Origin: JAHDHW01 sp965277415
GTDB taxonomy: Bacteria; Bacteroidota; Bacteroidia; Chitinophagales; Saprospiraceae
DNA: 64,000 bases
Direction of reading: 5' to 3'
Assembly (NCBI GenBank): GCA_965277415.1
Contig: CBDICS010000034.1
Location: 5,648-69,647, forward strand
Part shown: one piece after another, positions 54,350 to 61,970 of the stretch
Layout of the letters: the number at the start of each line of letters is the position of its first letter
Position numbering within the stretch: position 1 is the first letter of the stretch
The notes under the pieces: generated by a model
The model's input: the letters and a program-made list of their open reading frames with translations, nothing else
What the model was told of the DNA's origin: nothing
Databases searched by the model: none
Position numbers and translations under genes: made by a program

Positions 54350-55408
54350 TCCTACACGGCCTTACTTTCAAAACCGCCCCTCCAAGATAACACTTTATTC
54401 TCAAGTCATCCAACCCTTTTTTTTCATTTGATTCTCTCAGTTATATTTTCATTTGAAAAAAAATAGACACGATCTTTCACGGTATTTTTTTTGACCTCGA
54501 TTTTTTGTAGGTAAATAGCGCAGTGCAACGGAGTCTTTTGCCTACAAAAAATGAGGAGCCAACCAACGGGCGGCAGTCTAGCATAAAAAGATCTAGTGTT
54601 TAATTCTCCTCGGCTTTCACTAAAATTTGGATATCGCTGAGTCAACCTCCCGGGCGGCCTAATGCGGAAGCCGCTCGATGGCTGGCAGTGGGAAGACCGA
54701 TTGCTTATTTCTTAGATAAGTTTTAAGGGATGGAGCTGACAGTCGTGGGGGATCGCCGCCACTCTTTTTATTTTCTTAGTGGCGATCATCCCACCAAGGG
54801 CTGCCTTATTTTTTTCTCCCACCAGAGGTGGGTGTACTATTTCTAGCGCCCGCAGCTGAGAGCGGCACGCAGGCCGCATATAATTGTAGTGGAAGGATGG
54901 CGACCTATTCAGATTCTTTTGGATTGTTCCTGAGCAACCTAGATCAGTCGACATACTGGGAACTACTGTGAGGAACTCAGACGGCAAGCAGCTACCGTGA
55001 CAGTGACGGCATTGCCTCACTGGCGCGGTAGATGTTGCCGGCTGTCGTGACGAACGCCGCTTGTCCTGTTCCGAGGTCATTTTGGGGGAGGGAGTCGTGA
55101 GTCGTGCTGATTCGTGGGTGGGATTATAGTTTTTCTCTTTTGTCAGGGTCTTCTCGATCATGCATAAAGTCTATTACACTAACTAAATTTTGTTCTTCAA
55201 AAACTTGGAATATGATTTTATAAGACCATTTTCGAGCATAACGACAAGGTGGGATCACCTGCTTTTTCATTTGTAGTAAAGGCTTACTTTGAGGTTGTTT
55301 TTGTAATATATCTAATTCCTCTATTAAACCATTTCGCATTCTCTTCGCTACTTCTATTGACACATTTTCTTTATAATAATTGTATACCTTCTTCAATCTA
55401 ATTCTCGC
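54209..55408. repeat. Long direct repeat R1 (RHS tail, GC-rich block, relE)
   Basis: From 54209 this segment is repeated at 62802-64000 with only one visible difference, CCC at 54649-54651 against CC in the other copy. The repeat continues past the end of the window. R1 ends on the left exactly at CTCTCCATTT, the first bases of the effector. It contains the RHS tail, the GC-rich block and the RelE-type toxin gene. Confidence 0.9.
54430..55120. other. GC-rich, hairpin-rich non-coding block
   Basis: This block is visibly richer in G and C than the rest of the window and has no convincing frame. Hairpins include TTTTTTGTAGG/CCTACAAAAAA (54501-54511 with 54541-54551), extending to 15 pairs, GTGGGGGATCGCC with GGCGATCATCCCAC (54746-54793) and CCCACC/GGTGGG (54818-54832). 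Tandem GTCGTGA-like units occur near 55095. It could be a structured RNA, a recombination substrate or decayed coding DNA. The same block occurs at 63022-63712. Confidence 0.5.
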
Positions 55409-55447
55409 ACTTTTCGACGTTCTTACTTTAAACACTTTTTCTACCAT
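55124..55447 (-). CDS. RelE/ParE-family toxin
   Basis: A 107-residue toxin: SKSARIRLKKVYNYYKENVS at the start, AKRMRNGLIEELDILQKQPQ and CRYARKWSYKIIFQVFEEQN, then SVIDFMHDREDP, the usual RelE/ParE order of strands and basic residues. It probably cleaves ribosome-bound mRNA or inhibits gyrase. The start overlaps the antitoxin stop by 7 bp. The same gene is at 63716-64000 in the second repeat. Confidence 0.85.
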   Translation of the reverse strand: MVEKVFKVRTSKSARIRLKKVYNYYKENVSIEVAKRMRNGLIEELDILQKQPQSKPLLQMKKQVIPPCRYARKWSYKIIFQVFEEQNLVSVIDFMHDREDPDKREKL

Positions 55448-55710
55448 TGCTCAGATTCTTTTTTCAAGTCTTCCAAGCTAATATATTCGCCTCTCTCTAT
55501 TTCTCCACGAGATTTTTCTAATCGTTCCATTAATTCCTCTTCAGTCAATGGCTTTAAATCTGGTGGTGGAGGGATTAAACTCATTAACTGATCATCCGTC
55601 AAAATATCCTCTAAATCTGCTTTGAGCAGCAATTGATACTTCTTTAGAGATGCTTCATCTGCATCCATTATTTGCTTAATTAAAGCTACTCTGATTTGTG
55701 CAATACTCAT
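55441..55710 (-). CDS. Antitoxin paired with the RelE/ParE toxin
   Basis: ATG at 55710 gives 89 residues: MSIAQIRVALIKQIMDADEA, then an acidic tail (LTEEELMERLEKSRGEIERG, LEDLKKESEQW). The end overlaps the toxin start. The upstream in-frame extension adds only basic residues. Antitoxins of this layout bind the toxin with their tail and usually repress their own promoter. Confidence 0.7.
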   Translation of the reverse strand: MSIAQIRVALIKQIMDADEASLKKYQLLLKADLEDILTDDQLMSLIPPPPDLKPLTEEELMERLEKSRGEIERGEYISLEDLKKESEQW

Positions 55711-55777
55711 TACTCTAAAGTTTTTTATTCTAATACTCAAGTTCGTCATAATAAATGATTTTTTCAATGATTTAATA

Positions 55778-56599
55778 TTATTTTAATGGGTGAACCCTTT
55801 CTATAGCTTGTTTCAGCTCTTCCAAGCCCGTTTGTCGATATGCTTCTGTGGAGGAACAACGCCGATGACCTGCAAACTCCTGGACCATTCTTAATCCATT
55901 ATTTTCCTTTAGTAAATTCGCAATCACGCTCTGACGGATTTTTAAGGGACTCAGTTTGATTTCTTTTGATCGATCTTTATTCACGATTCGGTTTATCCCT
56001 CCACTCCACATTTGATGGCCAGCTTTGTTTTGGATAAAATATATGGACTTGTTCTTTATTCCTTCCTCTTTTAGGTAATTGTAGATTAGTAAAACTTGTG
56101 CTGGTTTTAGATTTAAGATTCTCCCTTTGTTCTTTTTTGAGTTCGGTATTTTTATTTTTCCACTCTTCAGATCGATGTCACTTATTTTTAATTTTGTGAT
56201 TTCCTGAACCGTTAGCGCTTGCCAGATTAATAGACTGACAATGATTTTATTCTTTCTATTTTCAGTCGGATAATTTTCGTAAAAACTTTCCAGTTGCCTT
56301 TTTGTGTATAAACTTTCTACGTGGATCTGTCGATTGACTTGATCTTTCAGTTTTAGATTTCTGCAGGGATGATCTTTTCGCTTTCCAATCTCATTTAAAT
56401 AATTGAAGTAGATTTTTATCGCATGTAAATGATTCTTGATCGTCTTTGGATGTAAACCCTCATTTCTTAATCTTCCTAAGTAGTTTATGATTTCTAAGTA
56501 AGTTGATTCGTTTGAACAGATTAATTTAAATCGCTTGATTTTATTGTCGTAGCTTTTTGGATTGGAGTATTTCGATTCCAGATATTGATATAAATTCAT
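55778..56599 (-). CDS. Divergent tyrosine recombinase, likely catalytically impaired
   Basis: A 273-residue protein with the tyrosine-recombinase fold, including a SAM-like N-terminal DNA-binding part. It keeps R222, H245 (FAGHRR) and Y254 (TEAYRQTG). The first catalytic Arg is replaced by Thr130 (IWQALTVQEI where TGLRISEL would be expected), and the His of HxxR is Leu219 (PLKIRQS). It lies 3 bp after the canonical recombinase and is probably co-translated with it; the pair may act as a heteromer. Confidence 0.75.
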   Translation of the reverse strand: MNLYQYLESKYSNPKSYDNKIKRFKLICSNESTYLEIINYLGRLRNEGLHPKTIKNHLHAIKIYFNYLNEIGKRKDHPCRNLKLKDQVNRQIHVESLYTKRQLESFYENYPTENRKNKIIVSLLIWQALTVQEITKLKISDIDLKSGKIKIPNSKKNKGRILNLKPAQVLLIYNYLKEEGIKNKSIYFIQNKAGHQMWSGGINRIVNKDRSKEIKLSPLKIRQSVIANLLKENNGLRMVQEFAGHRRCSSTEAYRQTGLEELKQAIERVHPLK

Positions 56600-56602
56600 T
56601 GC

Positions 56603-57529
56603 TCATTTGATTAAATTATTTTTGATGTGAGTGTAAATTTGCGTCGTCTCGATGTGATGATGTCCTAAAAAATCTCTGACTTGTTCTAAGCTCATTCCGC
56701 TTTCTAATAAATGGGTCGCTATCGTGTGCCGTAATGTGTGGATCGTTATTTCTTTGTCTTTTAGTTCTTCGTTTTCCGTTCGTTCAACTATTCTTTTCAA
56801 GTATTTATTCCAAGTACTTTTTTGCATCCGACCGCCTTGAGCGTGGAGCATAAAAGCTCTTTCGCTTCCTTTATAAGACTTCCCATTTGATAATTTGCTC
56901 CGCTCATTTTTATAATAAATTTTCAAGTCTTTTACCACCCCAATACTCATTGGGATAATCCTCCTTTTGTTCCCTTTTCCTTTCTCTACTATCAATATCT
57001 TTTCTCGCATTCGTACATCTTCTATATTTAAACTCACCAACTCACTCACTCTTAATCCACAGCCATAAGCTAAACTTAAAATTGCTCTTTCCTGGTAACT
57101 TTCACTGGATTCGTAGAGTGTTTTTATTTCTGATTGACTTAGTATTTTCCGCGCTCGACTTTGCCTCTTTACTTCTATTTTGATCCCACTAACTGGATTT
57201 ACTTTTATCACTCCTTGGGATTGAAGCATCGTAAATAATAATCGACTTACTCTTAAATGTGAGCGTATCGTTTCATCATTTAATACCTTTCCATTTTGTT
57301 TACTTAGCCGAGCCTTTAAAGCTTTATAATACTTTTTCATTAAGCCCGCATCCACTTTTTCTATTTCTAAAATACTCTTCGATTCCAACCAACTCAATAA
57401 TTCTCTAGCATAATTATATCTCGCTCGACTTGTTCCTCGATTATAGCCCAGTTGCAAAACATATTGATAAAACGCCTCCGCTAAACCTTCATAATTTTGA
57501 TCTTTTATAAGGATGCTAGACTTTCGCAT
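56603..57529 (-). CDS. Tyrosine recombinase (XerC/D-like integrase)
   Basis: A 308-residue recombinase with the full catalytic set: R160 (AYGCGLRVSEL), a Lys in KGKGNKRR, H264 and R267 (IHTLRHTIAT), H290 (FLGHHH) and Y299 (TTQIYTH). It should cut and rejoin DNA at the element's attachment site. It precedes the divergent recombinase by 3 bp and follows the primase gene. Confidence 0.92.
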   Translation of the reverse strand: MRKSSILIKDQNYEGLAEAFYQYVLQLGYNRGTSRARYNYARELLSWLESKSILEIEKVDAGLMKKYYKALKARLSKQNGKVLNDETIRSHLRVSRLLFTMLQSQGVIKVNPVSGIKIEVKRQSRARKILSQSEIKTLYESSESYQERAILSLAYGCGLRVSELVSLNIEDVRMREKILIVEKGKGNKRRIIPMSIGVVKDLKIYYKNERSKLSNGKSYKGSERAFMLHAQGGRMQKSTWNKYLKRIVERTENEELKDKEITIHTLRHTIATHLLESGMSLEQVRDFLGHHHIETTQIYTHIKNNLIK

Positions 57530-57632
57530 GCTATGATGTTTTTTAGTTTTCCCCTAGACACACCTTTTGGGTCACAATCACTAGAGGGTATAAAGTGGAT
57601 TTCTAGCCTTTCATGGCCGATTTCAACTCATT

Positions 57633-57672
57633 CTAGCGACCCAAACTCCTTGGGTCACTACAGGGTCGCTAG
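57633..57672. repeat. 10-bp inverted repeat beside the recombinase gene
   Basis: CTAGCGACCC (57633-57642) and GGGTCGCTAG (57663-57672) form a perfect inverted repeat with CCAAACTCCTTGGGTCAC between. TTGGGTCAC also occurs at about 57568-57576. The site overlaps the 3' end of the primase gene and is a candidate recombination site or terminator. Confidence 0.45.
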
Positions 57673-60303
57673 CTGATTTTCCAGATATTCTTTGATTTCT
57701 ACTCTTGTCCTATGATGATTATCCCAATAATCAATCTTATACCTCAGTCCTTTATTCGGGTGCCCGCCACTTTGATGAACATAACCCAGGATCAATAAAC
57801 CATTGATAAATCTTTGCATTTGGCTTTTACTGATATTTAGTTTTTGGCGGATTTCTCTTTGCGTAAATTCTCGACTTGCTTCTTTGATATGCTTTTTTAG
57901 TTGTTCAAAAAATTGTCGCAGACTTCCATCTAATTCATCCACTTTTAAAACTATACTTTCAAACAAAATATCACAGGCCACTTGCAGGTCTTCTTTTTCG
58001 CTGATTAACTTTCCTTGTCGATCTCGTTTCCTTTGATGTTGATGGAGTAGTGTTATTTGCTTGACAAAGCTTTGGTACAGCTCGTTGAGGCGTCTAATCT
58101 TGTGCGCTTCTTGCGGCAGTTTTATTTTATTCGCAAAAGGATTAATTACTTCGATTGGTTCTAATAATCTGATGCAGTTTCTTATAAATTCTACCGTTTG
58201 TCTTTGTCCTGATTTGTCGATTTGGCCAGCTGCTAATTGGTTTTGATACTCGATTACTTTTAGCGTTTGTTTCTGGCTTTCATCTACAGCGATTAAAAAA
58301 CATCTGCTAATATTGTCTTCGTATAATTCGCCTTTCGTTGTACACGCAAGACTTGCAATTGGTCCTCTTACTATTCGCTCGCCTCCTCGGATCGCTCCCG
58401 TTGCATCTTTTATACTTGTTGACGTTCTTAATATTTCGTTGCTTTGTAATTCTCTGACGGCCAGTTGAGCATCTTCTTTTAAGCCGTCTAGATCCTCGAA
58501 GCAGACTAACTTGTTTACAAAAAAGTATTCGTCCTGATTGTAAAAACTATTGTCTGTTACTCGGGTGTATCTTTTCACATCTTCGCCCGGCATCAGATCA
58601 CTTATGATTTTCATCAATCTTGTTTTTCCACTTCCGCTACTTCCCTGGATCAGACCATGCAAAGTATCTGGCATTTTATAACTCGTTGCAATTACAAAAA
58701 GTAGCAGTCGATTGATTTGCTCGCCTGTGATTCCAGCTTTGCCAATCAGCTCATTATATTTTTTGATCAGATCCTTTTGTTTCATAAAAGCCATACACTT
58801 TTCCAGCTCACTGCTCGGTACTTCAACCTTTGTTTCTTTTCGCTCTTGACTTTCACTCCGCTGTCCATCTCGATACTTTTCTAAAGCGCCTGTCAGATCA
58901 CTTAAGTCTTGCTCGATTAAATCATTTCTTAAAGCTAGTCGCTCCCCTGCTTGATTTGCCACTTTTTTGAGCTGGCTGTATTCATATAAATCAAGCTTGC
59001 AACGGTGATCCTGACGGCTCGTCGGCTCGATGATCTGTAGACTAACTTTTAAGCTATCTAGCTGATCCAGCTTAAAGCCTTTGATTTGATACTCCGCTAT
59101 TTGACCTTCGTATTTTAGGTTTTGAGGATTACTCGTATCTAGTAATTTGCGCTTGGGTTTTCGGGGTTCTTTTTTTTCATTTGAGATTTTATTTGAGATT
59201 TCAGTTGAAAAAAATAATCTACACGCTTTTCTCTTTTCTAGCAGGTGATTCAAAATTTCTGGATTATGAGCTTGTATCAAACTGTTTATGTCTTCCCCTT
59301 CAGGTACTTCTACTTTACTAAGCTTCAATTCTACATTTTCATTTCTTAATAATTCCCCATATTGAGTAACTGCTTTTGCTCCAGCTTCATCACCATCTAA
59401 AAAAAATATAATCTCCTCCAAGTCTTTTAGATTCCTGATCGCTCTTTGATGTTCTGATGTCAAACCATTCACTCCATAAAGTGCCAAGACTTCGTAAGTT
59501 GCTTTGATCGATTCTTGTTCTAGTAAACTCGCTGCATCTATTATACTCTCCGTCAGAATGAGCTTTTTCGTTTCTGCTCTTGGATAACCTGGATATAAAC
59601 CACTCCGATCTTTTAAATAAAAATGGCGCTGATCAGTATCATTCAATATACTTCTAAAATACAAGCCCGTAATTTCCTCTCGATCATTTCTTAATGCAAA
59701 CGCAATGCACCATTTTCCAAAAGCCAGATAAGACTTCCCTCCTGTTCGACTTTTTGATTTTGACTCTTTTAGTAATCCATATTTTAGGCAATCCTCAATC
59801 AGTTGTTCATCCTTTCTCGATCCGTGATGGAACTGGCCACTATTATAACCCACTTCCGTCTTTTCATAATTTAGATTTCTGCTTACTAAATACTCCTTCG
59901 CTGGCTTTGAGCTTCTTATTCCCTTTTGGAAGTAGCTGAACATTTTCGTTAATAACTCGATCTTGCTTTTATCTCTTGTTTTTTCTACTTCTTTCTTTTT
60001 CCAACCGACTTGTCCTGTACTACTCGTCGGGATTAGTTCTTTCGCTTTCAAGATCGCTTCATGTTTGCTACAGCCTTCTTTATGTAAAATAAAATCTATC
60101 ACGTCCATGCTCTTTCCATGTGTTCGGCAGTTGCTGCTAAAACAATAAGCTGTATTCGTCTTTGGATAAATCTGCATACTTGGGGTCTTGTCACTGTGGA
60201 AGGGACAGCACAGTCGATTGTTCTTATCTGCTATTAAACCGTAGTGGTTTAGGACTTGGGGCATGCTTAGGTTTGACTTGATTTCGCTTATTTCCATGTA
60301 CAA
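57658..60303 (-). CDS. Primase-helicase (CHC2 zinc finger, TOPRIM, AAA+ ATPase)
   Basis: An 881-residue protein in three parts: a CHC2 zinc finger (CCPFHSDKTPSMQIYPKTNT, Cys32/33, His36, then C54 and C59); a TOPRIM domain with Glu252 (KKLILTESIIDAASLLEQES) and the acidic FFLDGDEAG at 301-308; and an AAA+ helicase-like ATPase with Walker A GSSGSGKT (554-561) and a winged-helix tail (FTQREIRQKLNISKSQMQRF). It should start and unwind replication of the element. It is read away from the XRE gene. Confidence 0.9.
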   Translation of the reverse strand: MYMEISEIKSNLSMPQVLNHYGLIADKNNRLCCPFHSDKTPSMQIYPKTNTAYCFSSNCRTHGKSMDVIDFILHKEGCSKHEAILKAKELIPTSSTGQVGWKKKEVEKTRDKSKIELLTKMFSYFQKGIRSSKPAKEYLVSRNLNYEKTEVGYNSGQFHHGSRKDEQLIEDCLKYGLLKESKSKSRTGGKSYLAFGKWCIAFALRNDREEITGLYFRSILNDTDQRHFYLKDRSGLYPGYPRAETKKLILTESIIDAASLLEQESIKATYEVLALYGVNGLTSEHQRAIRNLKDLEEIIFFLDGDEAGAKAVTQYGELLRNENVELKLSKVEVPEGEDINSLIQAHNPEILNHLLEKRKACRLFFSTEISNKISNEKKEPRKPKRKLLDTSNPQNLKYEGQIAEYQIKGFKLDQLDSLKVSLQIIEPTSRQDHRCKLDLYEYSQLKKVANQAGERLALRNDLIEQDLSDLTGALEKYRDGQRSESQERKETKVEVPSSELEKCMAFMKQKDLIKKYNELIGKAGITGEQINRLLLFVIATSYKMPDTLHGLIQGSSGSGKTRLMKIISDLMPGEDVKRYTRVTDNSFYNQDEYFFVNKLVCFEDLDGLKEDAQLAVRELQSNEILRTSTSIKDATGAIRGGERIVRGPIASLACTTKGELYEDNISRCFLIAVDESQKQTLKVIEYQNQLAAGQIDKSGQRQTVEFIRNCIRLLEPIEVINPFANKIKLPQEAHKIRRLNELYQSFVKQITLLHQHQRKRDRQGKLISEKEDLQVACDILFESIVLKVDELDGSLRQFFEQLKKHIKEASREFTQREIRQKLNISKSQMQRFINGLLILGYVHQSGGHPNKGLRYKIDYWDNHHRTRVEIKEYLENQLATL

Positions 60304-60333
60304 ATGTTAAAGTTTAAAAAACTATTTTGGAAC

Positions 60334-60349
60334 ATATTTGTACAAATAT
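60334..60349. promoter_or_regulatory. Palindromic operator in the divergent promoter
   Basis: ATATTTGTACAAATAT is a perfect 16-bp palindrome, inside a wider GGAACA...TGTTC frame (60329-60362). A half site TGTACAAAT is at 60298, overlapping the primase start. It lies between the primase and the XRE gene, and is a plausible binding site for the XRE protein. Confidence 0.55.
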
Positions 60350-60456
60350 ATCATTTATGTTCAAACCAAACGAAACAATAGTTAGCTTTTTTTCTTAAAA
60401 TGTTCGTATTTTTACTCTAAATAGAACTTTTAAAGTATTTATAAATCATATTTGAT

Positions 60457-60792
60457 ATGTCTTTTGGTAAAAAACTTAAAGAACTTAGAGAAGCTAACAC
60501 TTGGAACCGCAGCGAACTTGCTGAGAAAATTGGTATTTCTCATGTAATGGTTGGCAGGTATGAAAGAGATGAAACAGCCCCTTCTATTGATGTTGCTAAA
60601 AAAATGGCTGATATTTTTGATACTTCTATTGACTACCTTATTGGGGATACTTCTAAACCTTCTTTTGATAAGAAAACGCTCAAACGAATTGAAGAAATTC
60701 AAAATATGCCACAGAGCCTAAAAGATAAAATGTGGTTCTTTATCGATATGACTATTCGAGACTTTAAAACTTCTCAAAATTATAACTCATGA
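60457..60792 (+). CDS. XRE-family regulator
   Basis: A 111-residue protein. The N-terminal 65 residues are a helix-turn-helix of XRE type: FGKKLKELREANTWNRSELA, EKIGISHVMVGRYERDETAP. A short linker leads to a helical tail. It probably binds the palindromes in the divergent region and controls the primase and its own transcript. Its stop overlaps the antitoxin start (ATGA). Confidence 0.85.
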   Translation: MSFGKKLKELREANTWNRSELAEKIGISHVMVGRYERDETAPSIDVAKKMADIFDTSIDYLIGDTSKPSFDKKTLKRIEEIQNMPQSLKDKMWFFIDMTIRDFKTSQNYNS

Positions 60793-61040
60793 GTACCGCA
60801 GAAATTAAAAGCCTCCTTCATAAACTTATCGTCGAAACTGACGATCTCGAACTCCTTGGTAAGGTTCGCGATTACTTCACTTCTATCAGGTCAAAAAAAG
60901 AGGATTGGTGGGATCAACTTACTGAAGAACAAAAACAAAACATTAATCTTGGTGTTCAACAACTCGAACAAGGACAAGGTATTACCCATGATAAAGTTAG
61001 AACTCAAATTGATCAGCTTATCAGTAAATTCAAAGACTAG
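60789..61040 (+). CDS. Antitoxin-like protein of the second TA pair
   Basis: An 83-residue protein (AEIKSLLHKLIVETDDLELL, then WWDQLTEEQKQNINLGVQQL), a layout seen in addiction-module antitoxins. It starts inside the stop of the XRE gene and ends 18 bp before the toxin, so the three are co-transcribed. Confidence 0.65.
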   Translation: MSTAEIKSLLHKLIVETDDLELLGKVRDYFTSIRSKKEDWWDQLTEEQKQNINLGVQQLEQGQGITHDKVRTQIDQLISKFKD

Positions 61041-61058
61041 CATTAATTAACACATACT

Positions 61059-61340
61059 ATGAACATCCTCTGGTCACCTAAAGCCAAAGACACTTATATT
61101 GCTATTCTTCAATTTCTCTCGCAAAACTATCCCCTCGATGTCCTCATTGAATTTGATGACAAAGTTGAAAACCTAATCCAACAACTCAAGTCTTTTAAAA
61201 ATCTCTGCCCACCTTCCAAACAGTTTCCTGATTTTAGAAAATGTGTAATCAATAAACAACACTCCCTCATTTATTCCATCTCTAAAGACGCTATTAACAT
61301 CATCGCTTTTACGGATAATCGTAGTCAGTTTTCTACTTAA
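61059..61340 (+). CDS. RelE/ParE-family toxin
   Basis: A 93-residue toxin: WSPKAKDTYIAILQFLSQNY, then KVENLIQQLKSFKNLCPPSK, a basic RKCVINKQHSLIYSISKDAI and the final IIAFTDNRSQ strand, as in RelE/ParE. It is unlike the toxin in the R1 repeat in detail. A terminator follows 3 bp after the stop. Confidence 0.85.
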   Translation: MNILWSPKAKDTYIAILQFLSQNYPLDVLIEFDDKVENLIQQLKSFKNLCPPSKQFPDFRKCVINKQHSLIYSISKDAINIIAFTDNRSQFST

Positions 61341-61342
61341 TA

Positions 61343-61376
61343 AAAAAGCCGTAAACATTTTTGGTTACGGCTTTTT
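61343..61376 (+). terminator. Rho-independent terminator of the XRE-TA operon
   Basis: AAAAAGCCGTAA (61343-61354) pairs perfectly with TTACGGCTTTTT (61365-61376). Positioned directly after the toxin stop. It could also stop minus-strand transcripts from the immunity gene side. Confidence 0.8.
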
Positions 61377-61498
61377 AACTTTCTTTTATGTGCTATACAT
61401 ATTCAGTTTTCGATCGAGACAAAACTAACTATCATTTGTTTTATTTCACAATGCTTATATATCACCCTTATACCATAATAGCAAATCAGTTAAGGACC

Positions 61499-61551
61499 TA
61501 AAGTAATTAAAAATTACAAGGCATACTCTCTTCAAAATCTACTTCTATTAG
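61499..61551 (-). pseudogene. 3' remnant of the 52780-type gene
   Basis: The minus strand reads IEVDFEESMPCNF then stop, matching the last residues of the protein at 52780-53109 (VEVDFEESIPCNF) with one substitution; the DNA is also alike. The rest of the gene is absent. It starts in the bases just after the immunity gene at 61553. Confidence 0.6.
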
Positions 61552-61552
61552 C

Positions 61553-61969
61553 TTAGAGACTCTCTAAAGATGGCCAATTTAATTCCTCGTAATTCCCTTC
61601 CCAATCGATTACTTTATAATCATTCCTGAGTATATTATCTAAGAAACTTTGTGGTAAGGCCACACCATATTTTTTTATATAATTCGGTAAATCATCTAAC
61701 CAAACCCACACTCCATCTGTACGATATGATATGCTACCAGAAAGTATCTCTTTAGTGAAAGGTTCTGGAAAACTAGACCTACTAGTAGCAACTATTCCAG
61801 TTGAAGTAGTCAAATAATTAGTTATTTTATTTAGCTCATAGTTAGCTGCTATTTCAGGATAAATAAAATCTTTAATACTTGGGCAATTTTTATATTCCTC
61901 TCCATATTCTTTCCAGACTCCAAACCATTTGTGGGGCCACTTATTAATAATGCTATTTGAATAATACAT
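61553..61969 (-). CDS. Candidate immunity protein for the CT2 effector
   Basis: A 138-residue soluble protein starting 1 bp after the CT2 stop (TAA, A, ATG), with GGAGGATT as a possible ribosome-binding site inside the end of the effector. The sequence is rich in aromatic and acidic residues (DGVWVWLDDLPNYIKKYG). No family is recognised. Direct coupling to the effector makes an immunity role likely. Confidence 0.65.
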   Translation of the reverse strand: MYYSNSIINKWPHKWFGVWKEYGEEYKNCPSIKDFIYPEIAANYELNKITNYLTTSTGIVATSRSSFPEPFTKEILSGSISYRTDGVWVWLDDLPNYIKKYGVALPQSFLDNILRNDYKVIDWEGNYEELNWPSLESL

Positions 61970-61970
61970 T

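Larger units (their letters stand above)
55778..61376. mobile_element. Putative integrative element between the two tip cassettes
   Basis: Contains a primase-helicase, two tyrosine recombinases, an XRE regulator with operator, and a toxin-antitoxin pair, in an arrangement that suggests an integrating, self-maintaining element. No capsid, conjugation or transfer genes are present. The ends are not defined by visible att repeats; limits here are the outermost element genes and the terminator at 61343-61376. Confidence 0.55.

Noticed and set aside
54424..54645. 73-residue frame across the 54501-54551 hairpin (also at 63017-63238)
   Set aside because: It reads straight through a long perfect stem and has no recognisable domain; more likely non-coding.
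54712..55161. 149-residue frame in the GC-rich block (also at 63304-63753)
   Set aside because: Composition is odd (many Ser, Pro, Arg), it overlaps the toxin gene and hairpins, and it probably arises because GC-rich DNA has few stops. Identity in the two copies only reflects the duplication.
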